DNA of 64,000 bases from Deltaproteobacteria bacterium (lineage in GTDB: Bacteria > Acidobacteriota > Thermoanaerobaculia > Multivoradales > JAHZIX01): the NCBI GenBank assembly GCA_022601195.1, contig JAHZIX010000044.1, forward strand, positions 248,001 through 312,000. Reading direction: 5' to 3'. Below the pieces are notes generated by a model, which was given only the letters and a program-made list of their open reading frames with translations, had not been told where the DNA came from and made no database searches. Both the position numbers and the translations under genes were made by a program. This document shows positions 33,469 to 42,438 of the stretch, piece by piece; position 1 is the first letter of the stretch, and each line of letters begins with the position of its first letter.

Positions 33469-34782
33469 ATGAAGAGGGAACCCCCCGAGTTCAGACCCGT
33501 GCAACAACCGCTCGACACCTTCCTCCCAGCGAGACTTTCCAAGGACCCGCACATTCCTACGAGAGAAGTCTCTCGGGAAGGCCTCAGCTACCTCAGCTGC
33601 CCCCCGACGCCCCCACTCCTAGCCCGAGTGATGAAGACATTGGCTCTCGGGGGAGCCCCTGCTCTAGCTCAGTTGCCCTTGAGTCGCACGGAAGAGGCTT
33701 GGAACGATACCGCGGCAGCCTTCCTCGACTCGGAGTCTTCCGAACGCCGGGCTCTGACTCCACTATTAGAGGCGGTATGTGGTCTTTCCCCACAAGGCCT
33801 CGAAGCCGGCCTCGGAGCCATCCTCGGAGGCGTTCAGCAAATCCAGGCTCGGGAGATCTTTCGCCAAGCTGAGGAAGCTCCAGCAGGGGATAGCTCTCCT
33901 CTGCTGGTCATTCTGGCGGGGAACCTACCCGCTCTGGCAGTTCAGCCTTTGCTTCCTGCACTGGCCACAGGCAGGCCGATACTTCTTAAATCTTCTTCCT
34001 CAGAGCCCTTCTTCGCCGCCGCTTTCGCAGCCGCCCTGGCATCCCGCGAGCCCTTATTGGGCCATGCCATGGCGGCCATGACTTGGCCCGGGGGACAAAG
34101 CTCCCTGGAGGAGGTCGCCCTCGAGGGCTGCGGCAAGGTCATTGCCTACGGGGAGGCCGACACCATGGCCGATTTGCGCCGACGCAGCAAGGCCCCCTTA
34201 GTGTGCCTCGGCCCCCGGTTGAGCATCGCGGTGCTGGGACCCGGTAGCGACCCAAAGCGGGTAGCCCCAGGCTTGGCCCGGGACATCGCGCTATTCGACC
34301 AACGGGGCTGCCTCTCGATACAGGCTATCTTTACCACCGGCTCCGCCACTGAGTTGGCGGAAAACTTGGCCAAGAGCCTCGGTGAGGCGGCCCGCTCCTG
34401 GCCCCCGGGAGCAGTATCCCTCACGGAATCGGCTTCCGTTCGCCAGGTGCGCACAGAGGCTCAAATGCGCGGCCTGATCTGTTACCACCTCGACTCCCGA
34501 GAAGGCTCGGTCATCATCGAGCCCGAGGCCTCTCTCCTGCCTTCCCCTGGCCTTCGCACTGTGCGGGTCTACCCTCTAGCAGACCTGGCCGATCTACCCT
34601 CTCTTCTGAGCCCATGGCGTGACCGGCTTCAGGGAGTAGCTCTCTCCGGAGAGGTCAGCGACGGCCTGAAAACGACTCTGACAAAACTGGGAGTTAGCCA
34701 CTTCGCCGCTCCCGGAAAACTGCAGCAGCCAGAAGCTAGTTGGCGAAACGGTGGCCTGCATCCGTTAGAAATGGTGAGCTGA
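33469..34782 (+). CDS. LuxC-like acyl-CoA/acyl-protein reductase
   Basis: A 437-residue protein of the LuxC family (aldehyde dehydrogenase fold). VILAGNLPALAVQPLLPALATGRPILLKSSSSEPFF is the nucleotide-binding half and ALFDQRGCLSIQ carries the catalytic cysteine. LuxC reduces activated fatty acids to aldehydes with NADPH. With the LuxE-like protein in the same operon it could form the two-part fatty acid reductase, yet there is no luciferase (luxAB) or thioesterase (luxD) in the window. The 33469 ATG has only a weak ribosome binding site. The aldehyde may feed lipid or secondary metabolite synthesis; that is inference. Confidence 0.88.
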   Translation: MKREPPEFRPVQQPLDTFLPARLSKDPHIPTREVSREGLSYLSCPPTPPLLARVMKTLALGGAPALAQLPLSRTEEAWNDTAAAFLDSESSERRALTPLLEAVCGLSPQGLEAGLGAILGGVQQIQAREIFRQAEEAPAGDSSPLLVILAGNLPALAVQPLLPALATGRPILLKSSSSEPFFAAAFAAALASREPLLGHAMAAMTWPGGQSSLEEVALEGCGKVIAYGEADTMADLRRRSKAPLVCLGPRLSIAVLGPGSDPKRVAPGLARDIALFDQRGCLSIQAIFTTGSATELAENLAKSLGEAARSWPPGAVSLTESASVRQVRTEAQMRGLICYHLDSREGSVIIEPEASLLPSPGLRTVRVYPLADLADLPSLLSPWRDRLQGVALSGEVSDGLKTTLTKLGVSHFAAPGKLQQPEASWRNGGLHPLEMVS

Positions 34783-35234
34783 ACCCGGTAGTCGCAGCGG
34801 CCAAGCAAGGAGTCATCCTCGAGTTATTGCCTAGCTGGTTCGCCCACCAGCAGACATAGCCGTTGCCTGCTCGGAGGGAGACGGGAAGATTCCCCTTCGG
34901 CTCAAAACCAGCGATACCAAGACCAACAACTCCAGGGAACAGCCCTCTCCTGAAGACGGCCGGGTTCCCGGTGGTCGCACCGTTTCTGCGCGGCTACGTT
35001 CCACGGAGCCTCCAGAGAATCGCTGAATTACCGTAGCTCGCTGCCGGCTACCAGGAGGTCGACCTCCCCCGTGGGCACTTCATGCACCGAGAGACCTCGA
35101 CGCCCTTTTCGCGCCTCTGCGCACCTCTTTGGGCAAGCCCCGACTTCGGTCCAAAGGGCTTCGCGGTTCCCCCGAATCACCGACGATAAGTGCCCGCCGG
35201 GCACAAAGAGAGAGGGCTCAGAAAATTCTCTGGC
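34783..35234. other. Intergenic region upstream of the padR gene
   Basis: No gene that I would support. It contains a perfect 14-bp palindrome GGAGGTCGACCTCC at 35054-35067 and a 15-nt inverted repeat GTGCCCGCCGGGCAC at 35190-35204, about 30 nt upstream of the padR -35 box. The latter is a possible operator. No terminator with a T-run was seen after the LuxC-like gene. Confidence 0.45.
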
Positions 35235-35262
35235 TTGACTAGTTTCACATAGATGGTATAAA
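35235..35262 (+). promoter_or_regulatory. Sigma-70-type promoter of the padR gene
   Basis: TTGACT (35235-35240) and TATAAA (35257-35262) are separated by 16 nt. A start site 6-8 nt after the -10 box would fall within about 3-6 nt of the ATG at 35274, and there is no ribosome binding site, so the message is probably leaderless. The AT-rich GGTATAAAAACCTATA around the -10 box could also be the PadR binding site. Confidence 0.6.
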
Positions 35263-35273
35263 AACCTATACTT

Positions 35274-35639
35274 ATGACGAATACCACTACCAAGCCACCG
35301 ACCCATCGCACCGACCGCGAGCGAAAGAAGGGCACTGCTGACCTCTTGGTCTTAACCCTGCTGGCCGAGCAGGATCGGCACGGCTACGAATTGGCCAAGG
35401 TCATCGAACAGCGGTCCGACGGTCTGCTGATCTTCCATGTCGCTTCCTTGTACACACTTCTGTACCGCCTCGAGGGCCGAGGGCTGATCCGGGGCCGTTG
35501 GGTCGAGAAACCGGGAACGCGGCGCCGGCGCTTCTACTCCCTGACCTCTGAAGGCAGAGTGTCAGTAGAGCGCCAAAGACGAGACTGGAGGCAGTTCGTC
35601 CTGGCGGTCGACCGCATTCTCGAACCCGAACCCGCTTGA
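35274..35639 (+). CDS. PadR-family transcriptional regulator
   Basis: A 121-residue winged-helix repressor. DLLVLTLLAEQDRHGYELAKVIEQRSDG and SLYTLLYRLEGRGLIRGRWVEKPGTRRRRFYSLTSEG are the PadR signatures, and the C-terminal helix for dimerisation is short. PadR genes immediately upstream of duplicated orphan permeases are very frequent in Acidobacteriota. Here the permease starts 49 nt downstream on the same strand, so it is the likely target together with padR itself. The probable promoter overlaps its start region and the transcript appears leaderless. Confidence 0.93.
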   Translation: MTNTTTKPPTHRTDRERKKGTADLLVLTLLAEQDRHGYELAKVIEQRSDGLLIFHVASLYTLLYRLEGRGLIRGRWVEKPGTRRRRFYSLTSEGRVSVERQRRDWRQFVLAVDRILEPEPA

Positions 35640-35688
35640 CGCAGCTCGCTCTGAATACAGGCCCACCCTGAATACAGGAGAGAATTCG

Positions 35689-38463
35689 ATGTCCGACCCA
35701 AGACGCTCCCAACCTCCCTGTACCGAAGAACTCCACCCGAGCTGGCGAGAGCTGGTGCGTTCGAGAATGCCGGAGCTCCACCTCCCTCCCGAAAGGGAAG
35801 CCGAGGTGGTCGAAGAGCTGGCCCAGTGGCTCGCCGATGCCAGCTCCCACCTGGAGTTCCATCGACAGGAGGAGGTCGATGCCTTTCTGCAGCAGCAGAT
35901 TCCCACCTGGAACGACATCGAAAGCTCCCTAAGCCGTGACCGACGCCCTCCCCGGCCAATCCCCGGGCTCGAAAACCGCTCCTCCAGCTTCACCGCTGGA
36001 GTCTTCAGCGATCTCCGCCAAGCTGCGCGAATGCTGGCCCAGCGCCCCGGATTCACCGCCATCGCAGTTCTGGCAATCGGTCTCGGCATCGGCATCGCCA
36101 GCTCTGTGTTCAGCTTGGTGGACTACGTACTCTTCCGGCCCCTTCCGGTGGAGCAGCCCCGAGAGTTGGTGAACATTTACGCCTCGAGCCCTGGTGGCTT
36201 CCTCTCAGAGGAACCCATGGCTTATCCGGATTTCGTCGACCTACAGAAGATGAGCCGGACCCTGCAGGAGATAACGGCATCCGCCATGGCCATGGTCGCC
36301 GTGGAACAAGGAGACGAGGCACGCATAGAGATCGGCACTTTGGCAACCGGAAATTTCTTCGAAACCTTCGGCATCAAAGCAGCTGCCGGCCGTCTACTCA
36401 TGCCTGAAGATGACCAGATGGGAAACCCAGCTGCCGTCGCGGTTCTGGGGCATAGGGCCTGGAAAGAGATGTTTGATGCCTCCCCGGAAGCCATCGGAGC
36501 GACCTTGCGAGTCAACGGCCATGCCCTGACCATCATCGGGGCCCTTCCGGAGAAATTCACCGGTCTGTGGCCAGCTGTCGAACCCACTCTGTGGCTGCCT
36601 ATGTCGCTTCAGCCGGTTCTCGGCGCCTCTGGAACGACGAATTTCGGCAGCCCTTCCGAGAGCCCCCTCGAGAGCCGCGGTAGTCGATGGCTCTGGGTAG
36701 TGGGTCGACGTGCCTCGGAAGCCTCTCTCGCCCAGACCCAGGACGAGCTGACCCGTCTCGCGGCCAACCTGAGCGAGGCCTACACAGAGACCAACGGCGA
36801 CCGCAGATTCGTCGCCCTACCTACCCGAGAGGTTCGTCTGATTCCCGGCATTGATGCCGGCCTCAAGACCGCCTCCGCTGTCGTCATGGCCTTGGTCGGT
36901 CTGATCCTCCTGATCGTCTGCGCCAATGTCGGCAATATGTTGCTCGCCCGGGCTCTATCGCGCCGAAGAGAGATGGCCACCCGACTGTCTTTGGGCGCTG
37001 GCCGCGGACGCATCCTGCGCCAGCTGTTGGTAGAAGGATCGCTGCTCGCTCTACTGGGAGCAGCGGTGGGAGTCAGCGCCGCAGTCTTCTCGAACATCCT
37101 GCTCAACCGAGTGGAGCTTCCTATCCCCATCCCCCTGAGCCTCGACCTGGCCATCGACTGGCGAGTCTTGCTGTTCACGGCCGGACTCGCAGGATTTACT
37201 GCGGTGGTGTCCTCCTTGGCGCCGGCCGCGGAAACTCTGCGCACCAACCTGATCACCTCTCTCCGCGACGGTGGACGGATCAGCGGAAACCGCAGCCAGC
37301 GCTGGCAGAGCGGCCTGGTGTTGGCCCAGGTCTGTCTTTCCGTGGTCCTTCTGGTGTGCGCTGGTCTCTCGGCTCGAAGCCTGCTCAACGCCCAGAACAT
37401 CGACCTTGGCTTCGAGCCTCACGGCGTGGTCACAGCCAGCCTGGCCCCGGGCCTCCAAGGTTATGACGAGGAGGAGTCCTTGGCGTTCTACCAGCGGCTT
37501 CAGGACGATCTCTCCGCAAGGCCGGAAGTAGCAAGAGTCGCCTATGCCAGCCACCTCCCTCTATCTTTTTGGGTCAACACCGCCCAAGTCGCCCCCGAAC
37601 GGGATCGTCACCTACCGGAGGAAGAAAGAAACGAAGTGGACATGGCCAGCGCTGGGGCAGGATATTTCGAGGCGATGGGCATCGAGATCCTCCGTGGGCG
37701 CTCCTTCGAAACCCGAGACCGTGATAGCTCCGTGGAGGTCGCCGTGGTCAACGAGACTCTGGCCCGATCCTTTTGGCCCACAGGCGATGCGGTGGGGCGA
37801 CGATTGGTCTTCGGAGAGCGAAGTCTCGAAGTTGTCGGAGTTGCCCAAAATGGGAAATACCGCACTCTTGGAGAAAAACCAAGACCCTTCCTCTACCTCG
37901 CCCTCGACCAGGACGAGGTAGAGTCTCTGCTCTTTCTCACCGTCCGCTTCCAAAATCCTGAGCTGGCTTCCCCGGAAGTCCTTCGCCAGACCATCCGCCA
38001 CCATGCTCCTCACCTGGCGGAAAGCAGCTTGGGGACTCTAGAAGAAGCTATTTCCCCGGCTATGATCCTGCCACTCCTCTCGGGGCGGTTGTTTGGCCTA
38101 CTCGGTGCTCTCGGTCTCTTTCTGGCCGCCATTGGTCTCTACGGGGTTCTGGCCTACGCCGTAGCTCGACGCACCCATGAGATCGGCGTGCGCAGGGCCA
38201 TGGGAGCACAACGCCACCATGTCCTTTCCTTGGTGATGCGCCAGGGCCTTGGCCTGACCGCCGTGGGGGTACTCCTCGGCGCTGCGCTAGCGGCGGCTCT
38301 AACCCGGATGCTGCAGAGCATTCTCTACGGTATTAGCGCCACGGACCCTTGGACCTTCGCGGCAGTGGTGGGGGTTCTCTTCCTGGTGGCAGCACTAGCC
38401 TGCTGCTTGCCGGCGCGGCGAGCCTTGCGGATCGACCCCCTCGCAGCCCTACGACACGAATAG
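35689..38463 (+). CDS. Acidobacterial duplicated orphan permease (ADOP family, MacB/FtsX type)
   Basis: A 924-residue membrane protein. After a soluble N-terminal region of about 110 residues there are two MacB-periplasmic-core plus FtsX units: helix 1 (FTAIAVLAIGLGIGIASSVFSLVDYVLF), periplasmic core, then a helix group near 400-500 with NVGNMLLARALSRRREMATRLSLGAGRGRILRQLL, and a second unit ending with YGVLAYAVARRTHEIGVRRAMGAQRHHVLSLVM and a final helix. This duplicated layout without a dedicated ATPase is the hallmark of the ADOP family of Acidobacteriota. A CAGGAGAG site precedes the ATG. Its substrate and ATPase partner are unknown. Confidence 0.95.
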   Translation: MSDPRRSQPPCTEELHPSWRELVRSRMPELHLPPEREAEVVEELAQWLADASSHLEFHRQEEVDAFLQQQIPTWNDIESSLSRDRRPPRPIPGLENRSSSFTAGVFSDLRQAARMLAQRPGFTAIAVLAIGLGIGIASSVFSLVDYVLFRPLPVEQPRELVNIYASSPGGFLSEEPMAYPDFVDLQKMSRTLQEITASAMAMVAVEQGDEARIEIGTLATGNFFETFGIKAAAGRLLMPEDDQMGNPAAVAVLGHRAWKEMFDASPEAIGATLRVNGHALTIIGALPEKFTGLWPAVEPTLWLPMSLQPVLGASGTTNFGSPSESPLESRGSRWLWVVGRRASEASLAQTQDELTRLAANLSEAYTETNGDRRFVALPTREVRLIPGIDAGLKTASAVVMALVGLILLIVCANVGNMLLARALSRRREMATRLSLGAGRGRILRQLLVEGSLLALLGAAVGVSAAVFSNILLNRVELPIPIPLSLDLAIDWRVLLFTAGLAGFTAVVSSLAPAAETLRTNLITSLRDGGRISGNRSQRWQSGLVLAQVCLSVVLLVCAGLSARSLLNAQNIDLGFEPHGVVTASLAPGLQGYDEEESLAFYQRLQDDLSARPEVARVAYASHLPLSFWVNTAQVAPERDRHLPEEERNEVDMASAGAGYFEAMGIEILRGRSFETRDRDSSVEVAVVNETLARSFWPTGDAVGRRLVFGERSLEVVGVAQNGKYRTLGEKPRPFLYLALDQDEVESLLFLTVRFQNPELASPEVLRQTIRHHAPHLAESSLGTLEEAISPAMILPLLSGRLFGLLGALGLFLAAIGLYGVLAYAVARRTHEIGVRRAMGAQRHHVLSLVMRQGLGLTAVGVLLGAALAAALTRMLQSILYGISATDPWTFAAVVGVLFLVAALACCLPARRALRIDPLAALRHE

Positions 38464-38483
38464 CGCCTACCGGCTGCCCGATC

Positions 38484-40085
38484 CTATATGCCCACGGTCA
38501 AGGACCAAGAGCTGGTGTCACCGCTCTCGAATCCATCGCCAAAGATCTGTCCGGCAAGGGGCTGCACGATGAGGGTTTGGTTGGCGGCGACGTTGGTGAG
38601 CGTCGTCACGGAACCGTCGGGCCACTCGACGGTCACCTCGTCGACGGTCTCCACTCCGGCCAATCCGAAGTGGGCCGAGAGCTCGCTCTGGCTCAGATAG
38701 TTGCTACCGCCATCGATGCGCCCCAAGAGGGTGCGGCTACCGAGACGAACTTTCACCACCGAGCCAATCCCATCAGGCGCGATTCCTGCAGCCCCTGCCG
38801 GGTCCAGGAAAACCCTCAACCAACCAATATCCGTTCCACTGAGGTCGTTTCGGTAGAGCTTGACCTCCCCGGAGTGGGGAAAAACCACAAGGTCCTGGTC
38901 CCCGTCGTTGTCGTAGTCGAAATTCGACAGACCCCGACCATTGACGGCAGCTCCGATTCCCAAGGAGACAGCCATTTCATCGAAATCCAGGGAACCTCCG
39001 GCAGTGACGTTGCGAAAGGCAAAGTTTCGACTGTTCTGAGCTGTGGCCACCAGATCGATGAGACTGTCGTGGTCGAAATCTATGGCGACGGTTCCCCATC
39101 CCCAATCCGTATCGACCACCCCCGCGGCAGCAGCTCCGTTGGTGAAGACGTTGCCGCCCTGATTGAGGTAGAGATTGTTGGTGCTAATGGTAGTGACGTA
39201 GAAGTCGAAATCGCCGTCTTCATCCCAATCCGCCACGGTCATCCCCATTTCGGTGCCGTCCTGGCTAGTGCCGGAAGCGTTGGTGAAATCGGTAAACGTG
39301 CCGTCGCCGTCGTTGGTGAAGTAGTGGCTGGTACCGAAGTCGCCAATCCAAATCAACTCCGGATAGCGATCGTTATCCATGTCGACAAAACGGGGCGAGA
39401 ATCCATTGGTGCCCGGGAGGCTTCCTAGGCCAGCGCTGCTGGTGACGTCCGAGAAGGTGCCATCGCCATCGTTGCGAAACAGGCGGTTGCCATCCGTCTC
39501 TCTCCAGCCCGCCACCGCCAGATCCAAATCGCCATCGAGATCGTAATCGCCCCAAGCGCCACCCCAGCCATCAGCTCCCGATGCCGCGCTCTGCTCCACT
39601 CCGGCCGCGGCCGCCACATCGCTAAAGGTACCGTCGCCGTTATTGCGGTAGAGCCGGTGATGCCCTGGGGCTTCTCCGGTAGTCGGGCCGAGGCTGGTGA
39701 CGAAAATATCTAACCAACCGTTGCCGTCATAGTCTCCAACAGCCGCAGCGGTGGACCGGTGAGTCGCCGCTACGCCCCAGGCGATAGCTTGGTCGGTAAA
39801 CGTGCCATCGCCATTGTTGATGAAGAGCTTGTCGGCAACATCACCGCCAGCAGGATAGAAAATATCCTGCCAACCGTCGCGGTCGAAATCCCCCACCACA
39901 CCCCCGGCAAGAAAGCCCGCTACAGCTGGAGAGTAAGTGGCCACCACCCCCGCATCGGAGGTCTGATCGGAAAACCCTGGAGTACCGCCATAGGCGGAGA
40001 ACCCCATTCCAATGAACGCCCCAAGGGCAAGCCCGGCTGGGACGAATGGAAAGCGACTCCTGACGATTGAATTCTTCTGGAACAT
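38484..40085 (-). CDS. Exported FG-GAP/VCBS repeat protein with ASPIC-UnbV domain (CRTAC1 family)
   Basis: A 533-residue protein with a signal peptide (VPAGLALGAFIGMGFSAYG). It carries at least seven beta-propeller repeats of FG-GAP type with calcium-binding DxDxDGxxD-like loops (GDFDRDGWQDIF, GDYDGNGWLDIF, GDYDLDGDLDLA, ADWDEDGDFDFY). An ASPIC/UnbV domain follows (VVKVRLGSRTLLGRIDGGSNY, VEWPDGS) and the C-terminal IFGDGFESGDTSSWS motif also seen on the anchor B protein. It is probably cell-surface or secreted. It lies 143 nt downstream of the cytochrome fusion in the same direction and could belong to the copper/redox cluster, though the gap leaves this open. Confidence 0.9.
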   Translation of the reverse strand: MFQKNSIVRSRFPFVPAGLALGAFIGMGFSAYGGTPGFSDQTSDAGVVATYSPAVAGFLAGGVVGDFDRDGWQDIFYPAGGDVADKLFINNGDGTFTDQAIAWGVAATHRSTAAAVGDYDGNGWLDIFVTSLGPTTGEAPGHHRLYRNNGDGTFSDVAAAAGVEQSAASGADGWGGAWGDYDLDGDLDLAVAGWRETDGNRLFRNDGDGTFSDVTSSAGLGSLPGTNGFSPRFVDMDNDRYPELIWIGDFGTSHYFTNDGDGTFTDFTNASGTSQDGTEMGMTVADWDEDGDFDFYVTTISTNNLYLNQGGNVFTNGAAAAGVVDTDWGWGTVAIDFDHDSLIDLVATAQNSRNFAFRNVTAGGSLDFDEMAVSLGIGAAVNGRGLSNFDYDNDGDQDLVVFPHSGEVKLYRNDLSGTDIGWLRVFLDPAGAAGIAPDGIGSVVKVRLGSRTLLGRIDGGSNYLSQSELSAHFGLAGVETVDEVTVEWPDGSVTTLTNVAANQTLIVQPLAGQIFGDGFESGDTSSWSLTVGI

Positions 40086-40228
40086 GGCAACCCCTTCATA
40101 GAAATCCCTTGAAAAACGACAAGGGAGAAACGCCTTGCAGCGAAGTTATAGCTGGCCGAGCATAGCACTGGGAAAACCGTTTTCAGCCCCAGGCTTCTCG
40201 CCCCCTGTTGGCGCTGAGGAGACTCGCT

Positions 40229-41839
40229 TCAGGGAACTACCCGTTTCCCCACCGAGACGAATCGACCTTCGGCCGGGTCCACCGTCACGATGTGAGCTCC
40301 TAGGACTCCCAGGCGGCGGTTGGGGTTGTAGCTAACCGGTGGGGTGAAGCCGGTTCCAAATTGGTACAAGCCCTCGAGCTCCTCGAGCATCTTCTCCCGG
40401 CTGACCTTGCGGCCGGCCCTTTGGAGCGCTTCCACCAAGAGCCTCGCGGCTGATAGGGCAGAGAGCTGCGGACTCACTTGGGTGGATTCCAAACCAATTC
40501 GCTGCGCCAGCTCTCGGTAACTCTGGTAGGCAGCTGGTGTCGTATCACCGGGCAAGACCGGGAAGGCAGCGAAAATCTCTCCCCGAAAGGCGGCCGGGGC
40601 GGCGAATAGGGAAGGGCCCGCAAAGCTTCCCGGAATGAGAATGAAGGGATCCCAGCTCTCTTCTTCGCGGCTAGCCAGCAACTGGGCGATGGTGACTCGG
40701 GAGTCGAGCAACATCACCGCCGATGGCTGCGTCCGAGAAGTGGCGAGATGAGACGACTTGGGTTCCCTCTGCCCCGTGATCTCCATCTCCACAGCCACCC
40801 AGCCACCCAGCCGGGCTTGCTCTCGAACCGCCTCTACCAAGTAGTTTGTCTCGGAGCCTCCCGAGTGGACCACCAGCAATCGTCGCTCCTCTTTGTCGAG
40901 CCGGGCTTCGGCGAAGGCCACCAGCGCTCTCACTTGCTCCTCCAAGCCCGGGTAGAGGTAGAAGACATAGCGATTCGGGGGAAACTCCAGCCAGGGTTCT
41001 GTAGCGAAGGGACCTACCGTGGGGAGAGCCCATTCCTCCAAGAGGGCCGCGAGAGCTTCCTCTCGCAATGCCATCGATGGCGCAACCAGGGCAAAAGGAG
41101 CGTTTTCCTCCAAGGCTTGCCGAATCTCCTGGATCTCGGCTTCCGTATCCCGGGAACCGCTGGTCAGGTGCACGGCACTCAGCTCGATCCTCCGACCGTA
41201 GATTCCCCCCTTTTCATTGAGCTCGTCAAAGAAGGCCTCGAGAGTTCTCAGAACAGGATCCCCAAAAGGGCCCTGGGACGGCAGCACGGTGCCGATTCGC
41301 AAGGAGTCCTCCGACAATCCGGGATCCTGCTCCCGGCCCAGCAGCTTTAGGTAGGCCACCAGGTCGTCAGCATCTCTTCGACTCAACCGGTACTGGGGCA
41401 TGGTGGAGTTGAGGGGATTGCCGGCAGAATCTACCCCCATGGTGATGGCCCGGCGCAAGGAGGCCTCATCGTAGGGCGGGTGCTCCCGACCGCCCTCATG
41501 GCGCACTCCGTAGGGCTTGGTGAGAGCCTCCCAGGTGAGGTTCGAGGGAGAGATTCCTCCTTCCGGCCGGCCTCTACCGTCGTGCCCATGGCAACTAGCG
41601 CAGGGCAGGAGAGATGCCGGAACCTCGACCCCTTCGGGGCCCATGGCGGCTTGAATATCTTTGCCGTCCGCATCGACTCCCCGCCGGAATATCTCTCGCC
41701 CGCGGTCGGGGTCCGGGGCCGGTTTATCTGCCAGAGCCGGAACAGCCACCGTTCCTTGATAAAAGAAGAAGAGCCATACCCAAGGAAGCAGTGAGAGTCC
41801 CGCAAGCTCGTGCCAACGAGCCTCCGCGCCTCGCCTCAT
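40229..41839 (-). CDS. Cytochrome c - periplasmic ligand-binding (Peripla_BP_6) fusion protein
   Basis: A 536-residue exported protein (signal helix LLPWVWLFFFYQGTVAVPALA). Residues about 45-160 are a class I cytochrome c with the haem motif CASCH and a distal Met candidate in TMPQYRLSRRDADDLVAYL. Residues 170-536 are a branched-chain amino-acid type binding protein with GTVLPSQGPFG, FFDELNEKGGIYGRRIEL and LVAPSMALREEALAALLEEWALPTVGPF. The ATG at 41839 overlaps the stop of the SCO gene by 4 nt, which fixes the start. Such fusions are uncommon; here an electron-transfer partner of the multicopper oxidase or a haem-linked sensor is plausible by inference. Confidence 0.85.
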   Translation of the reverse strand: MRRGAEARWHELAGLSLLPWVWLFFFYQGTVAVPALADKPAPDPDRGREIFRRGVDADGKDIQAAMGPEGVEVPASLLPCASCHGHDGRGRPEGGISPSNLTWEALTKPYGVRHEGGREHPPYDEASLRRAITMGVDSAGNPLNSTMPQYRLSRRDADDLVAYLKLLGREQDPGLSEDSLRIGTVLPSQGPFGDPVLRTLEAFFDELNEKGGIYGRRIELSAVHLTSGSRDTEAEIQEIRQALEENAPFALVAPSMALREEALAALLEEWALPTVGPFATEPWLEFPPNRYVFYLYPGLEEQVRALVAFAEARLDKEERRLLVVHSGGSETNYLVEAVREQARLGGWVAVEMEITGQREPKSSHLATSRTQPSAVMLLDSRVTIAQLLASREEESWDPFILIPGSFAGPSLFAAPAAFRGEIFAAFPVLPGDTTPAAYQSYRELAQRIGLESTQVSPQLSALSAARLLVEALQRAGRKVSREKMLEELEGLYQFGTGFTPPVSYNPNRRLGVLGAHIVTVDPAEGRFVSVGKRVVP

Positions 41840-42438
41840 TCGCGGTCCTCCACCACGCTCTGAACAATCTCGACAATCTCGTCGGCGTCCGCCAGCCCCA
41901 TCGCCTTTTTCCACAAGCCAGTCGGTTCGTTGCCAATGATCATCACCGAAAGATGAGTCTCTTTATCCTCCACGTACTGACCCAGCTTTCGAAGAGCTGC
42001 ATCTACATTGGCCTTCTCCCCGGTGAGGAAATACCACCCAGGTCGAGCCCGAAAGCTCTCGGCATAGCTGGCCAGTTTTTCCGGCGTGTCCGTAGTCGGG
42101 TCCACCGAGATGGAAAGGATATGGGCGTCTTTCCCCAATCGGTCTCCAAGCCAACGCTGCACTTTGACCAATCGACCCGCCATCACCGGGCAACTGCCGG
42201 TACAGGAAGTGAACATGGCGTTGATGACCACCACCTTGTCTTTGAGGAGATCCGAATAGAGGCGATGCTCCACGCCGTTTTGATCGATCAGGGAAATCTC
42301 ACCAAAATACTTTTCAGATCCTCGAGTCGATTCGAGGCCCGTGGAAGAACTTTCAGCCTCGGCAGCCGATCCGCAGAGCGGAATGCCGAGCAGCAACCCC
42401 AAAAACAAGCCTCCGGCAAGCGATCGAACAAACCTCAT
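41836..42438 (-). CDS. SCO family copper chaperone/thioredoxin-fold protein (second of two)
   Basis: A 200-residue exported protein with signal sequence LAGGLFLGLLLGIPLCGSA. The SCO1/SenC fold has its copper site complete: C79 and C83 in MFTSCTGSCPVM and H162 in ETHLSVMIIGNE. SVDPTTDTPEKL is the family signature. SCO proteins deliver copper to CuA sites of cytochrome oxidase or to other secreted cuproenzymes. It overlaps the preceding SCO gene by 4 nt and the cytochrome fusion by 4 nt, so the three are one translational unit. The nearby giant multicopper oxidase is the obvious client. Confidence 0.92.
   Translation of the reverse strand: MRFVRSLAGGLFLGLLLGIPLCGSAAEAESSSTGLESTRGSEKYFGEISLIDQNGVEHRLYSDLLKDKVVVINAMFTSCTGSCPVMAGRLVKVQRWLGDRLGKDAHILSISVDPTTDTPEKLASYAESFRARPGWYFLTGEKANVDAALRKLGQYVEDKETHLSVMIIGNEPTGLWKKAMGLADADEIVEIVQSVVEDRE

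Noticed and set aside
35028..35306. 92-codon minus-strand frame upstream of padR
   Set aside because: It covers the padR promoter and first codons and has no family resemblance or ribosome binding site.
38349..39428. 359-codon frame opposite the FG-GAP gene
   Set aside because: It is the antisense of repetitive GC-rich propeller blades; composition follows the codon pattern of the real gene.
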